Shown: piece after piece, positions 49,800 through 59,036 of the stretch
How the letters are laid out: the number at the start of each line of letters is the position of its first letter
Position numbering within the stretch: position 1 is the first letter of the stretch
Origin: a virus
Reading direction: 5' to 3' (one strand)
IMG/VR virus record: IMGVR_UViG_3300022743_000002
Location: 1-64,000 of that record
DNA: 64,000 nucleotides
Translations under genes and position numbers: made by a program
The notes under the pieces: generated by a model
Database searches by the model: none
Told to the model about the DNA's origin: nothing
Seen by the model: only the letters and a program-made list of their open reading frames with translations

Positions 49800-50000
49800 A
49801 TGTTCAAATCCCTCAAAAACCTTTTCTTCCCGCCATTGCCAACCGCCATGGAGCTGGCCGTCCGTGAACTCGCTGCCGCAGAGCGCGAAAAGCTGATCGC
49901 CGAGACTGATCGCGAACGCGCCACCGCATGCGTGACCTTCCGCGACGCCCAGATCAAGCGCCTGCGCGCCTACCTGGCGGCCAATGGGGCGCAGTCGTGA
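49800..50000 (+). CDS. Small helical protein
   Basis: A 66-residue frame with a short hydrophobic start (LKNLFFPPLP) and a long charged helix (VRELAAAEREKLIAETDRER). Its stop overlaps the GTG of the next gene. Function unknown. Confidence 0.55.
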   Translation: MFKSLKNLFFPPLPTAMELAVRELAAAEREKLIAETDRERATACVTFRDAQIKRLRAYLAANGAQS

Positions 50001-50272
50001 AGTCGCAGGAAAAGCGCGCCGACTGCTGCGACGACTCGGGTCAATGCACTCATGGTTACGGGTGCCCGCTGCGCGTGACCATGCAGCCGGATCACTGCGA
50101 AACGACCATCAATGCGGCGTGGTTTCTCATTGACCTGGCCTGGGGCTTTTTGGCCGCCCTGGGCCTCGTATCCGTCGCCGCGCTCGTCGGGCTTTACCTG
50201 GCTGGGTTCTTTCACTGGCTGTCCACCAAATACCCCGGCAACGCGGTCCTGCAATTATTGTTCGGGACCTGA
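49997..50272 (+). CDS. Small membrane protein with Cys-rich start
   Basis: A 91-residue frame beginning at a GTG overlapping the upstream stop. Five Cys in the first 35 residues precede a long hydrophobic helix (about 42-72, INAAWFLIDLAWGFLAALG). Likely an inner-membrane protein; no assignment. Confidence 0.6.
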   Translation: MKSQEKRADCCDDSGQCTHGYGCPLRVTMQPDHCETTINAAWFLIDLAWGFLAALGLVSVAALVGLYLAGFFHWLSTKYPGNAVLQLLFGT

Positions 50273-50273
50273 T

Positions 50274-50561
50274 ATGACAACCAACTACGCCAACATCATT
50301 AAAAACCTTGAGGCAACGTGCAGCTGCACGATGGCAGGCCGCGAGGGTGCGGCCGCAATGCGCCAGCTGTTGGAGCGCGTGGCCGAGTTGGAGTCGCGGC
50401 AAATTGTTGGCAACCCGGACGCCTACACCGTTGGCCTGCAGCATCCGCACTGGCATGAGGTGCAACTGACAATGGGCGATCTGAGCAAGCACTGGGGGCG
50501 TCATATCGACGGCGGCGACGTCAGGGTGTACGCCATCTACGCGATCGTGGTGAAGCCATGA
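50274..50561 (+). CDS. Small hypothetical protein
   Basis: A 95-residue frame starting at 50274, one base after the upstream stop. It has a helical N-terminal half and a HPHWHEVQLTMGD segment. Three hairpins follow downstream, consistent with the end of this transcript. Function unknown. Confidence 0.6.
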   Translation: MTTNYANIIKNLEATCSCTMAGREGAAAMRQLLERVAELESRQIVGNPDAYTVGLQHPHWHEVQLTMGDLSKHWGRHIDGGDVRVYAIYAIVVKP

Positions 50562-50582
50562 CAGGCGCCGCCAAGACAAACC

Positions 50583-50606
50583 AGCCCGCCTAGTGCGGGC
50601 TTTTTG
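50583..50606 (+). terminator. Rho-independent terminator
   Basis: AGCCCGC (50583-50589) pairs perfectly with GCGGGCT (50595-50601), loop of 5, then TTTTT. Confidence 0.85.
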
Positions 50607-50608
50607 CT

Positions 50609-50641
50609 ATGCTCGGGGCTTCGACACGGACGAGCATTTTG
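50609..50641 (+). terminator. Second hairpin with T-run
   Basis: ATGCTC (50609-50614) pairs with GAGCAT (50632-50637), followed by TTTTG. Backs up the first terminator. Confidence 0.55.
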
Positions 50642-50655
50642 TGCAAGTTCACTCA

Positions 50656-50690
50656 GGGGGTCGCCTTCACAGGTTGACCCCTTGTTTTAT
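50656..50690 (+). terminator. Third hairpin at the convergent junction
   Basis: GGGGTC (50657-50662) pairs with GACCCC (50676-50681), then TTGTTTTATTT. It abuts the stop of the convergent primase-helicase gene. Confidence 0.6.
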
Positions 50691-53468
50691 TTAGAACGCT
50701 GGCTCTGTACGGTCGGCTGACACGATGGGCCCCAGCGGGATCCGGATGCACTTGTTCTGCATGCCGTTGAACCGCTCTGGCTTGTTGTCGTTCTTGTCGG
50801 CACCCTCAACCCGAAGCAGGACGCCGCGCAGGTCCGCCTCGAACGTGGTGCCCTGCATGAGCCGCTTGAGCTCATTGGAGTTATTTGACAACACCAACCA
50901 CCCGCCCTTCACCTTCATGCCATGGCGCTGCAGCAGAGCATCGGCTGTGACGTCGTTAATTTCAGTCATGCCGGTGGAGTCGCTGCTTGCGGCCTTCAGC
51001 AGCTCGTAGACCGTTAGTTCCGTCCCGCTCTTTACCCGGATGTGAGCCTCCATCAACGATGACAGGGCGCGGTGAGACTCGTCGCTGTCGGCGTTGTCTC
51101 TCAGCTCTTGCCAATTGTGGCTATCGAATATCACCCTGGCTTGATCTGTTGTGGCGACCGACGACGATATAAGCGACCATGCGCCAGCCAGGAGCGCGCC
51201 ATACTGATCGCCATCGCGCTGACTTCCAAACACGTCGGCACCAACGGAACTAAAGACCTCGATATTCTTCAACGTGACTGGAAGTAGCTCAATGCTACGA
51301 CGCAGTAGGCGACCGCGCATCGGAGAGTCCTCGCGCCCGCAAAACTCGTACATGGCGTCTCGCATGCGCGACCAATCGCGGCCGGAGTTACTGTCGGACT
51401 CTTTGCCTGACTTGAGGGTAAGCACAGTAAGGCGGTCAATGTCGGCTTTGTGCTTGAGCGCGACCTGGATCGACGCCAGGCAGAACATTGAGCGGATGTG
51501 ATAGGTCATGCCGCTACCGTCAGTCGTACCCTTGAGCGTTTCCGCGTCGGACTCGGTGGACGCCTGGCGTATCAGGCCAAGGATGGACTGCACGCGCCTT
51601 GCGTCGCCCTCCTCGTTAGACTCAGACTCGTCCATGATCACCGGCCTGGCGTCGGCGCGCAGCCGCTGGCGGATACCCGCCTCGGAGCTATTGCCCTGCG
51701 CAAACACGTCGGTGCCCTTGAGTAGACTGTGACCGAACTTAGCTAGGCTGGACTTGCCGGATCCGGCGCCACCGGTCATCCAAATGTGCGGGCGCCACGG
51801 AATGGCACCACAGATAGGCGCCAGCGCGATCCAGCCGGCGAAAAGCAGAGCGCTGCCGTCCACCGTCCACCGAAACATTTTGATTATGTCGACCAGCTTC
51901 TGCCCGTCCTCGTCGGTCATCATCTCGTCGGCCGGTAACTGCATGGACTTCGCCATTTCGTACACGAACTTCGATGTGATCTGGGTGACGTCCATAGGCT
52001 CACCGTCGACCGACAGGTGGCTACCGTGGTGATAGACCACGCGGCCATCATCCAGCCAGGCGCCGCGGCCACGGATCTTCTCGGTGTCGAATATCCCGCG
52101 TTGCTCTGCGGTCCGGATGATGAATTGCGCGGCCGCCTTGGTATCGATCGCCGATCGCGCGCCGGGAAAGTGCATCTCCCACCAGTTGATATCGGCGAGC
52201 TCGATCAATCCGACTTCGCTGAAATCGCCCTTGCTTCGCTCGGTGATCTGCCGCTTGCCGTGCTGGAAAATGTAGTACGTCTCGCGGTTGTAGCCCAGGA
52301 TCGTGAAGTGACCATTGCGAGCAGGCACATCGCCACCGACGTCGGCAGTAGGTAGGACGGTCACGGAACCATCGAACGGCGCAGGCTCTGGTGGGCCGTC
52401 CTCCCAGGGCTGAGGGTCATGGACGTCGTCCTCGGGAAGCGACTCTGGCGGGTTGATAGCCTCGGCAATGGCATCGCGCACCGCGTCGGCACCGCATGCC
52501 ACGAACAGGTCATTGAAGTCGGTCGGCTTGCCGTCGGCATCCTCGGGGAAGTGGGGAATGGCAACGACGCCACCAACGGCCGCCGCAGCTTTGCTGGCAT
52601 GGTGCACGCCGGGGTTTTCGATCGGCTGGAGCGTGAACCGGTCATTGTCGGCGAGGAACACCAGCAGGGCCTCGGGGAAGCGCTTGCGCAGCACCTGGCC
52701 CACTGCCAGCAGGTTGCCGGCGTCGAATGCCACAATCGCCGCGTGGCCCGTGACCTCGTGAGCCGTCGCCATGGTGGCATAGCCTTCGCCGATTGCGATC
52801 ACCTGGCGCTGGACGCCTGCGACCTCCATCGTCACCGGCTTGCCGAAGCTGTAGAACAGACCGGACTTGGCGCCCCCAGACAGGAAATCCTTGTCGCGGT
52901 CGCCGACCTTGCCCGTGAATATGGCCTGCAGGCTGTGAATCTTCTTGCCGGCATCGCGAATTGGGATCAGCAGCGCCTGCTTGCTGATGACGCGCACCTC
53001 GCCGGTTTCCGGGTCCTTCTTCTCCCATGCGCCAACCCGTAGGCCGTGGGATTTGACTTGCTTGCGAGTCAGGTACGGGTGATCGGTGCACTCGGCGGCC
53101 GCATCCCAGCAGGACACAGCACGCGCCGCGGCCTCGGCCCTGGTGGCGGCCTCAGCGGCCTCGCGCTCGACCTTCTGGCGCTCGATGCGCTCGCGATAGG
53201 CGCGGCGCTCCTCGGGCGTCAGTGGTTTGGTCTTTTCCTTGCTGGTCCAGGTGAATTTGGCTGTGTTGCCGTAGCGCTTATTACAACCAAAGGCTCCCGA
53301 AGGCTTGCCGTCTAAATGTAGAACGTACCACCCAGTGCGGGTTAGCTTGCGGTCGCCGTCGACGTGGATACGATGAAATTTGCCATCAGCAATGATTTCG
53401 TCGCTGACTGGAATGTCTTGCTCGCGCATTGCGGCGCGGAACTGGTCAATTATTTGAGATTCATTCAT
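50691..53468 (-). CDS. Toprim primase-helicase
   Basis: A 925-residue replication protein. An N-terminal DNA-binding part and an Arg/Glu/Ala-rich linker (about 80-120) lead to a Toprim domain (VIAIGEGYATMATAHE near 226, VFLADNDRF near 273). The C-terminal helicase has Walker A GGAGSGKSS near 569 and VIMDESES near 605. It primes and unwinds phage DNA. The ATG at 53468 has GGAG five bases upstream; the GTG two codons earlier is less likely. First in no obvious operon; genes upstream are 200 nt away. Confidence 0.85.
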   Translation of the reverse strand: MNESQIIDQFRAAMREQDIPVSDEIIADGKFHRIHVDGDRKLTRTGWYVLHLDGKPSGAFGCNKRYGNTAKFTWTSKEKTKPLTPEERRAYRERIERQKVEREAAEAATRAEAAARAVSCWDAAAECTDHPYLTRKQVKSHGLRVGAWEKKDPETGEVRVISKQALLIPIRDAGKKIHSLQAIFTGKVGDRDKDFLSGGAKSGLFYSFGKPVTMEVAGVQRQVIAIGEGYATMATAHEVTGHAAIVAFDAGNLLAVGQVLRKRFPEALLVFLADNDRFTLQPIENPGVHHASKAAAAVGGVVAIPHFPEDADGKPTDFNDLFVACGADAVRDAIAEAINPPESLPEDDVHDPQPWEDGPPEPAPFDGSVTVLPTADVGGDVPARNGHFTILGYNRETYYIFQHGKRQITERSKGDFSEVGLIELADINWWEMHFPGARSAIDTKAAAQFIIRTAEQRGIFDTEKIRGRGAWLDDGRVVYHHGSHLSVDGEPMDVTQITSKFVYEMAKSMQLPADEMMTDEDGQKLVDIIKMFRWTVDGSALLFAGWIALAPICGAIPWRPHIWMTGGAGSGKSSLAKFGHSLLKGTDVFAQGNSSEAGIRQRLRADARPVIMDESESNEEGDARRVQSILGLIRQASTESDAETLKGTTDGSGMTYHIRSMFCLASIQVALKHKADIDRLTVLTLKSGKESDSNSGRDWSRMRDAMYEFCGREDSPMRGRLLRRSIELLPVTLKNIEVFSSVGADVFGSQRDGDQYGALLAGAWSLISSSVATTDQARVIFDSHNWQELRDNADSDESHRALSSLMEAHIRVKSGTELTVYELLKAASSDSTGMTEINDVTADALLQRHGMKVKGGWLVLSNNSNELKRLMQGTTFEADLRGVLLRVEGADKNDNKPERFNGMQNKCIRIPLGPIVSADRTEPAF

Positions 53469-53674
53469 ACGCACTCCATGATGCGCATGTATTATTTTTA
53501 CTCATTCCGGCTGCTATCCAGAGTTGTCGCTGAGGGTAAATGCTCGGGCCAGGCGCCAGCAGTAGCGCTTTTCGGTAGCTAACCTATGCCTTCGCAAAAC
53601 ATGTTGTCTCACGCCGCCATGATTCAGCCCCAAAGGCTTCGCGTGACGACGCATGAAAGCTGGTGATTATGCCT
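53469..53674. other. Gap without a convincing gene
   Basis: About 200 nt between the VRR-NUC gene and the primase-helicase gene. On the minus strand GAGTAAAAATAATACAT could contain a -10 for the primase gene. Short frames here lack ribosome sites. Confidence 0.4.
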
Positions 53675-54124
53675 CTATTTTGATGCGCTCCGAGGAACCG
53701 GTCGCCATTCTTGAATAATCTTTTTTGCGGCATCCGGACTATTGGCGACGCCAGCTATGCCGCCGGCCTTGTGCACCTGGGCGATAAAGTTGAACTGGTC
53801 GTCGCTGGTGCGGCCGCCTTTGGACTTCTTGGTCTCAATAGCCGTGAACACAGCGCAGGTTGCGCCAACCATGTCCTCGGTAATCAACACCGGCGTCCAC
53901 CCAATAAGGTCGCTGGTACCATTCACTGGATCGCCATTCGTGCGGGAGAACCCAAGCGCGATAGGTCTGGCCGCCAGCAGGTGAGCGCTACCGTCAGTGA
54001 GTTTGCGCACGCCAGCCGGGCCCATGCCAGACAACCAGGCGCGCCCGGTGTTCACACGGAACAGGATCGTGGTCGACGCCACGGCCGCCCACACCAATCG
54101 CTGGACGCTGGACTCAGCCGCCAT
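53675..54124 (-). CDS. VRR-NUC nuclease
   Basis: The 149-residue product fits the VRR-NUC fold: ESSVQRLVWAAVAS, FRVNTGRAW, then SDLIGWTPVLIT, AVFTAIETKKSKGG with the E-x-K pair, and DQFNFIAQVHKAGGIAGVA. These are PD-(D/E)XK enzymes that resolve branched DNA. The ATG at 54124 lies within the end of the upstream gene (overlap 11 nt), so translation is coupled. A longer frame upstream has no homologous sequence. Confidence 0.85.
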   Translation of the reverse strand: MAAESSVQRLVWAAVASTTILFRVNTGRAWLSGMGPAGVRKLTDGSAHLLAARPIALGFSRTNGDPVNGTSDLIGWTPVLITEDMVGATCAVFTAIETKKSKGGRTSDDQFNFIAQVHKAGGIAGVANSPDAAKKIIQEWRPVPRSASK

Positions 54125-54611
54125 GCTGAGTCCCATCAAGCGGGCTAAATGTCTCGTCGTTGGAGTCAATGCTGAGCCCGGCTCTCGCCTGCAGCATCGA
54201 CACCTCGGTATAGTGCCGTGGCGCCTTATCAGCGTGACGATCAAGTATCTCGCCAGCCTTCGCATTCAGATGGGCATAAAACTCCCGTGAGCGCGGAGGC
54301 CGGTCGTCGGTGATCATGCCCTGGATCATTGCGTCACGCAGTACCACCAAAGACGCGATGGCCTTGGTGATGTGGTGCAAGCCAGAATCAGGATCAATGT
54401 CGACCCCCTCCCACCAGTCCATGAGGTGGCGCATGGTGGCGTCGTAGTAGACGGACGATTGGACGCCCACAACTCGGTAGTTGTGGCGACCGTATTTTGC
54501 CGCTCCCTCCAACATCGCCACACCGACCTCCGCAAGTACAGCGGCCGACACGGTAGACATAGGGGCTTTGCGGATACCTATGGAATCCTTTGGGTTTGAT
54601 GGCTTAATCAT
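54114..54611 (-). CDS. dATP/dGTP diphosphohydrolase-like protein
   Basis: A 165-residue protein with NPKDSIGIRKAP at the start and GAAKYGRHNYR, MRHLMDWWEG, HHITKAIASLVVLRDA: the pattern of the phage dATP/dGTP diphosphohydrolase N-terminal family (MazG-like). These enzymes would alter nucleotide pools or remove modified bases. The ATG at 54611 is preferred over the TTG at 54620. It lies between SSB and the VRR nuclease in the replication operon. Confidence 0.7.
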   Translation of the reverse strand: MIKPSNPKDSIGIRKAPMSTVSAAVLAEVGVAMLEGAAKYGRHNYRVVGVQSSVYYDATMRHLMDWWEGVDIDPDSGLHHITKAIASLVVLRDAMIQGMITDDRPPRSREFYAHLNAKAGEILDRHADKAPRHYTEVSMLQARAGLSIDSNDETFSPLDGTQHGG

Positions 54612-54620
54612 TTCAATCAA

Positions 54621-55076
54621 TCAGAACGGTATCTCGTCGTCTTCGGGTACATTGCGCTGTGCGGGTGCCTGGCGCTGTGCCGGCGCCTGTTGGCGTTGCT
54701 GTGCCGGTGCCCCCGCCTGCCGCTGGGCTTGCCCATCCCCGGCGCTGCCAAGCAGCTGCATGCGGTCGCCCTTGATTTCTGTGATTTGCTTCTCGTTGCC
54801 GTCCTTGTCGGTGTACTTGCGAACCGAAAATTCGCCGGTAATCTGCAGCTGGCTTCCCTTTCGGCAATACTCGCCGACGATTTCAGCGGTCTTCCCAAAG
54901 AACGACACCGGCACCCAGGTAGTCACTTCTTTTTTCTCGCCGCTGTTCTTGTCCTTCCAGCTTTTTCCGACGGCGATGCTGATGTTCACGGCGGCGTCAC
55001 CGTTGGGCAGGTAACGCAACTCGGGGTCCCGCCCCAGGCGCCCAATGAAGACGCACATATTCAAATCATTTGCCAC
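54621..55076 (-). CDS. ssb: Single-stranded DNA-binding protein
   Basis: The 151-residue product has the OB-fold pattern of SSB (N-M-C-V-F-I-G-R-L-G-R-D-P-E-L-R-Y, then SWKDKNSGEKKEVTTWVPV and FFGKTAEIVGEYCRKG), a Gln/Ala/Pro-rich linker (115-142) and the acidic DDEIPF tip that recruits partners. The start is a GTG with AGAAAGG upstream. It coats ssDNA at the phage fork. Confidence 0.95.
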   Translation of the reverse strand: MANDLNMCVFIGRLGRDPELRYLPNGDAAVNISIAVGKSWKDKNSGEKKEVTTWVPVSFFGKTAEIVGEYCRKGSQLQITGEFSVRKYTDKDGNEKQITEIKGDRMQLLGSAGDGQAQRQAGAPAQQRQQAPAQRQAPAQRNVPEDDEIPF

Positions 55077-55088
55077 GATGGGCCTTTC

Positions 55089-56762
55089 TTAAAACGCGGC
55101 CTCTTGGCCGCCGGTTGGTGGAAATAGATCACCGCGCATAGGTTCGATGCGGCCATCGGTGTATGCCTGGCGGTGCTGGTCGAACCGCTCTCGCAGCTCC
55201 TTCAGCGCCTTTGGCTTGTATTGCTTGAGGTCGCTCAGGTAGACGCCGAACGTCACCACGGGATCCTGGCCGGTCTTCCGTCGCCAGTCCTGCAGGTCGA
55301 ATATCAGGCTGGTGCGAAGCTCTGCCTTTTCCTCGCGCGCCCTTACGATCGCCTCAGCACGGGTGCGGCTGTAGCCAAGCTGGCGCATCATGTCGTCGAC
55401 GGACTTTGCTGCCGACTGGGCGCTGCGCTGCTGCTGACGCAGTTTGGCTTGCATGTCCTCGGTGACCTGGTGGAGCTCGCCGTCGATGTGCTCGATGCTG
55501 CGGGCGCCAGTTATCGGGTACTCAAACCCGCAGGACGGGCACACCGGCGCCGGCATGTGGGCGACGAAGCACTGCGGGCACTGCTTAATTTCAATCGTCT
55601 CCTCGTCGACCTCCTTGGGCCCCTTCTTCTTCTTTTTGCGGCCGTCGAGCGTCCACTCGCGGACCTCGTTGGGTAGCCCATGCTTGCGCTTGAAGCCGCC
55701 GTCTATCAGTGCGCCCACGTTGCCAACATGGTCCAGCAGATAACAGGTGGTCTTGCCCTGACTGGGCCGCATGACGCGCCCGGCCTGCTGCAGGAATAGT
55801 GCCTCGCTGGCCGTTGGCCGCAGCATGATGCAGCACTCCAGATCAGGCAGGTCGTAGCCCTCGCTGACCAGATCGACCGTGCAGGCGCCATGCAGCAGGC
55901 CATTGCGCAGCTTTTTGTTGACCGCCGTGCGCTCGGCATCGCTCATCTCTGGCGCGCCCACCAGCAGATCGAACAGGTACCCGGCAGCATTGAATTCTGC
56001 GCACACGTGGCGAGCGTGTTCGATGCTGGAGCAGAACACGATGGCGCGAACGCCAGGGCATATCTTGGTGTACTGAGCCACCGCGGATCCAGTGATCTTG
56101 GGCTTGTCGACGGCGGCCGCCAACTGCTTTGCGTTGTAGTCGCCGGCGGCGTCGCGCTTGACGCCCTTGAGATCCGGCACCTCCAGGCTGGTGTAGACAA
56201 TCGGGTTGAGTAGCATTCCGCGCTCGATGAGCTCAGCCACGGATGGGCCCAGCACCATCGCCTTGAACACGCCGCCGGCATGCTCACCCAGGCCTTTGCC
56301 GTCGGTGCGCACCGGTGTTGCGGTGACGCCAAGCATGGGCGGCTTGCCGAGTAGATCGTAGGCGCGGCCCCACTTGTTGCCGTCGACCACGTGGTGGGCC
56401 TCGTCAAAGATGAGTAGGTCAAACTCATAGCTTCGGGTCTTCAGACGAGACAGCAGCGTGTCCACGCTTGCGACCTGCACCAGGGCGCGCGGGTTCGGTG
56501 TGAAGTGCGGGCTAATGAGGCCATGTTCGATGCCAAGTGCCTGCAACGAGGCGGATGCCTGCAGTAGCAACTCCTTGCGGTGCACGATGATGCACACCGA
56601 GCGGCCCTTGTCGGCCGCATTGGACGCGATGTAGCTGAAGGTGTAGGTCTTTCCGCCGCCAGTCGGGAGCACAAAAAGCACTGGGCTATTCTTGGCGCGG
56701 AATTCGGCACGGACCTCGGTGACGGCGACCTGCTGGTAGTCGCGAAGACTGATTTTGCTCAC
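55089..56762 (-). CDS. DEAD/DEAH-box SF2 helicase with C-terminal zinc finger
   Basis: A 557-residue SF2 helicase: Walker A LPTGGGKT (32-39), DEAH (120-123), motif III VTATPVRTD, motif V SEGYDLPDLE, motif VI QQAGRVMRPS. A zinc finger (CPQC...CPSCG) follows near 400-425. It resembles phage replication or UvsW-like helicases. The start is a GTG overlapping the methyltransferase stop by 4 nt. Likely acts in replication or fork repair with SSB. Confidence 0.88.
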   Translation of the reverse strand: MSKISLRDYQQVAVTEVRAEFRAKNSPVLFVLPTGGGKTYTFSYIASNAADKGRSVCIIVHRKELLLQASASLQALGIEHGLISPHFTPNPRALVQVASVDTLLSRLKTRSYEFDLLIFDEAHHVVDGNKWGRAYDLLGKPPMLGVTATPVRTDGKGLGEHAGGVFKAMVLGPSVAELIERGMLLNPIVYTSLEVPDLKGVKRDAAGDYNAKQLAAAVDKPKITGSAVAQYTKICPGVRAIVFCSSIEHARHVCAEFNAAGYLFDLLVGAPEMSDAERTAVNKKLRNGLLHGACTVDLVSEGYDLPDLECCIMLRPTASEALFLQQAGRVMRPSQGKTTCYLLDHVGNVGALIDGGFKRKHGLPNEVREWTLDGRKKKKKGPKEVDEETIEIKQCPQCFVAHMPAPVCPSCGFEYPITGARSIEHIDGELHQVTEDMQAKLRQQQRSAQSAAKSVDDMMRQLGYSRTRAEAIVRAREEKAELRTSLIFDLQDWRRKTGQDPVVTFGVYLSDLKQYKPKALKELRERFDQHRQAYTDGRIEPMRGDLFPPTGGQEAAF

Positions 56763-58552
56763 AGTGCCGCCAGTCTACGCAGCTCGGCGTCAATACGGCA
56801 GCCAATCCAGCGCACGTTTGGCACGGCCCAGCTGTTGCCCAAGGCCTTGTAGCGGGGACCGTCCGGGCAATCCTGTGTGGTTGGTTCGCGCAAACCCCGA
56901 CCGGTGGTTTCAATCAACCACTCCTCAAAGCTTTTGCCGCCGCTCATGGCGCCTTTGCGCTTTGCGTAGACTTGGTACGCTTTCCACGGGATAGCTGTGT
57001 AGTTGTCAGGAAACCCCTGCAGTCGCTCGCACTCGACGGGCGTGAGGCGGCGGACTTGCATGCCCACCAGTGCACCGTTGTGCCGTCGCGGCCCGTTGTT
57101 GGCATCGAGCGTCGCGTGGGTGTCACCAACGCGGACGCCCGACTGGCTGGACTGAAACGCAACCGCCGTCGGGTTCTTCGCCCCCATGCTCGGAGCAATA
57201 TCCTCCGCGCTGGCGCATTGAGTGCCGGAGAGGTTTGCCGGGAATGCAATCGCAGGCGAATGCGCCCCAGCCGCAAGCGGGTGGCATGGGTCACCGGGTT
57301 GTGGGTTGCTGCGATTTTGTGGGCTTGTCACCTGCGTAGTGTCGAAGACGATAGCTGGTGGCGGGCTGTTTGCATCCAGACTGGCGGTGTAGTTTTCGTA
57401 GAACTTCCCGGCTTGGTTGCTCTGGGTGTTGTGCAGTTTAGTGGAATAGGCCACCGGCACCGCAATCGCATGAACGTCATGGCCGTGCATCGCGTTCAAA
57501 GTGAAGGACGGGCCATCAGCCTGGGCGACGGCGTTGCCTTTGCTGCCCTGCATGTTGACCATGGCCACCGGCACCAGCGGCGTCCCCCGCCCCGTGCCGT
57601 CCTCGCTGACGTCAAAGCCTTCGCCGCGCAAGGAGTGACTCACCGGCTGCACCAGGAAGGTCTCACTCTCAAAGTCCATCCTGCCGCTGGCGCTGGCGCA
57701 TGCGTTTCTGGCAGTCGCTACGTCGATGGGGCCGGCTGTGTTGTTGCCGCCGTAGGCCATCACCGCTACCGCAAGTTGGTTTCTGATCGGCCCATCCTTG
57801 GCTCGCGTGTCCAGTGTCGGGCTTAGATCTGTGAAGCGACCGCCTCCAGGGCCAATTTCAACGCCTCCGGCAACGCCTTGCCGCGCTTGTCGGCTCGGCG
57901 CAGTATCCCGGCGCACGCCGTCGAACTCAAAAAGAACCTTGACGGGATCGAACCCGTCTCTAGCACTTGCGACAACGAACACACGGCGGCGTCGTTGGGC
58001 CACTCCGAAGTATTGGGCGTCGAGTACCCGCCACGCGACTGTTCGCGCGGGTCCATGCACAGTACCCGCGTTTGTCCACCTGCCCCCTGGCGGGACCAGC
58101 GGATCATCTTCGCCGGCAAGTCCTGCCAGAAAGCATCCAAAGGCGTTGTCTTTAGTGCTGAGGACTCCGGGTACGTTTTCCCAGAAGATGGTGGCGGGCT
58201 GCTCTCCGCGAACAAGTCGTGCTGCATCAATTTCATTGGCAATCTCGCAAAAAATGAGTGAAAGATTTCCGCGCGCGTCATCCAGGGACTTGCGCAGACC
58301 CGCTACCGAAAACGCTTGGCACGGCGTGCCACCGCAAAACACATCAGGCGCCACGACTTCGCCGGAGCGAATACGCTCTGGCAGCTTGGTCATATCGCCC
58401 AGGTTAGGAACGTCAGGGTAGTGGTGCGCCAGGACGGCGCAGGGAAACGGCTCAATCTCAGAAAGCCAAGCTGCGCGCCATCCCAAAGGATGCCAAGCAA
58501 CCGATGCGGCCTCAATGCCACTACATACAGACCCGAAGGTAATTTGGTTCAT
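56759..58552 (-). CDS. DNA (cytosine-5) methyltransferase
   Basis: A 597-residue enzyme with C5-methyltransferase motifs: I (FGSVCSGIEAASVAW, 6-20), IV with catalytic Cys78 in GGTPCQAFS, VI (ENVPG near 128), VIII (QRRRRVF), IX (RLTPVECERLQGFPDNY) and X (KALGNSWAVPNVRW). The long middle part is the target-recognition region. It methylates cytosine in a sequence I cannot name, probably protecting phage DNA from restriction; no cognate nuclease is nearby. The ATG at 58552 is preferred to a GTG at 58561. Confidence 0.92.
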   Translation of the reverse strand: MNQITFGSVCSGIEAASVAWHPLGWRAAWLSEIEPFPCAVLAHHYPDVPNLGDMTKLPERIRSGEVVAPDVFCGGTPCQAFSVAGLRKSLDDARGNLSLIFCEIANEIDAARLVRGEQPATIFWENVPGVLSTKDNAFGCFLAGLAGEDDPLVPPGGRWTNAGTVHGPARTVAWRVLDAQYFGVAQRRRRVFVVASARDGFDPVKVLFEFDGVRRDTAPSRQARQGVAGGVEIGPGGGRFTDLSPTLDTRAKDGPIRNQLAVAVMAYGGNNTAGPIDVATARNACASASGRMDFESETFLVQPVSHSLRGEGFDVSEDGTGRGTPLVPVAMVNMQGSKGNAVAQADGPSFTLNAMHGHDVHAIAVPVAYSTKLHNTQSNQAGKFYENYTASLDANSPPPAIVFDTTQVTSPQNRSNPQPGDPCHPLAAGAHSPAIAFPANLSGTQCASAEDIAPSMGAKNPTAVAFQSSQSGVRVGDTHATLDANNGPRRHNGALVGMQVRRLTPVECERLQGFPDNYTAIPWKAYQVYAKRKGAMSGGKSFEEWLIETTGRGLREPTTQDCPDGPRYKALGNSWAVPNVRWIGCRIDAELRRLAAL

Positions 58553-58597
58553 AAAAAACACGCCTCAAGTAATCACGGCGCGCCTCAAAAATTAGAT

Positions 58598-58819
58598 TCA
58601 ACGTGTGACGGGCGGCTGCGCTTCACGCTGCGCAACGATTTCCTCCATCCTGGTGACGATGGCGATCGTCTTGGGTGTGCTCTTTTTCCAGCGGTCTGGA
58701 GTTGCGCGCGAAATGCCAGCTTCCTTGCAGATGCTGGTGAAATTCAACCCGGCGGCCTTAGCGCGCGCCTCAATGTCGGCGATCCGGCGCTTAAAGGTGT
58801 CGGTGAAAGTTGTGATCAT
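58598..58819 (-). CDS. Small Cro-like helix-turn-helix protein
   Basis: A 73-residue frame; the ATG at 58819 has AGGG five bases upstream and is preferred over one 60 nt earlier. Residues 25-70 (FTSICKEAGISRATPDRWKKSTPKTIAIVTRM) fit a XRE/Cro fold. Its position, divergent from the recombination operon with a perfect 12-bp palindrome in between, suits an early regulator such as Cro or a repressor. Confidence 0.7.
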   Translation of the reverse strand: MITTFTDTFKRRIADIEARAKAAGLNFTSICKEAGISRATPDRWKKSTPKTIAIVTRMEEIVAQREAQPPVTR

Positions 58820-58981
58820 GATGGCCCTAATCAAAAAAGTAATTTCGCGAAGTGTACCGTATTTAATCAATGTCGCCAACGTTTTGTGATGACTTGCGGA
58901 GACGATCCGTGACTTCTTGCGCCAAAACCATGAACAACGCAGTATTGCAGGGACTTTTTGTGCTCATGTTGTTGTCGATTG

Positions 58982-58993
58982 ATCAAATTTGAT
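58982..58993. promoter_or_regulatory. Operator-like palindrome ATCAAATTTGAT
   Basis: A perfect 12-bp palindrome, 44-55 nt upstream of the RecE-like gene and in the space shared with the divergent Cro-like gene. Its CAAATTTG core recurs at 48103, 49459 and 61845, all in intergenic spaces. Confidence 0.55.
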
Positions 58994-59036
58994 TCATAAT
59001 TCGACTGCGTAATCATTTTTAACCACGAAAGACCCT

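Noticed and set aside
53364-53582. 72-codon plus-strand frame overlapping the primase start
   Set aside because: Opposite a supported gene, no start signal.
53640-53662. CGCGTGACGACGCATG as another GTGAC promoter
   Set aside because: Only 5 nt lie between GTGAC and ATG and the frame is 21 codons; does not meet the 14-nt rule.
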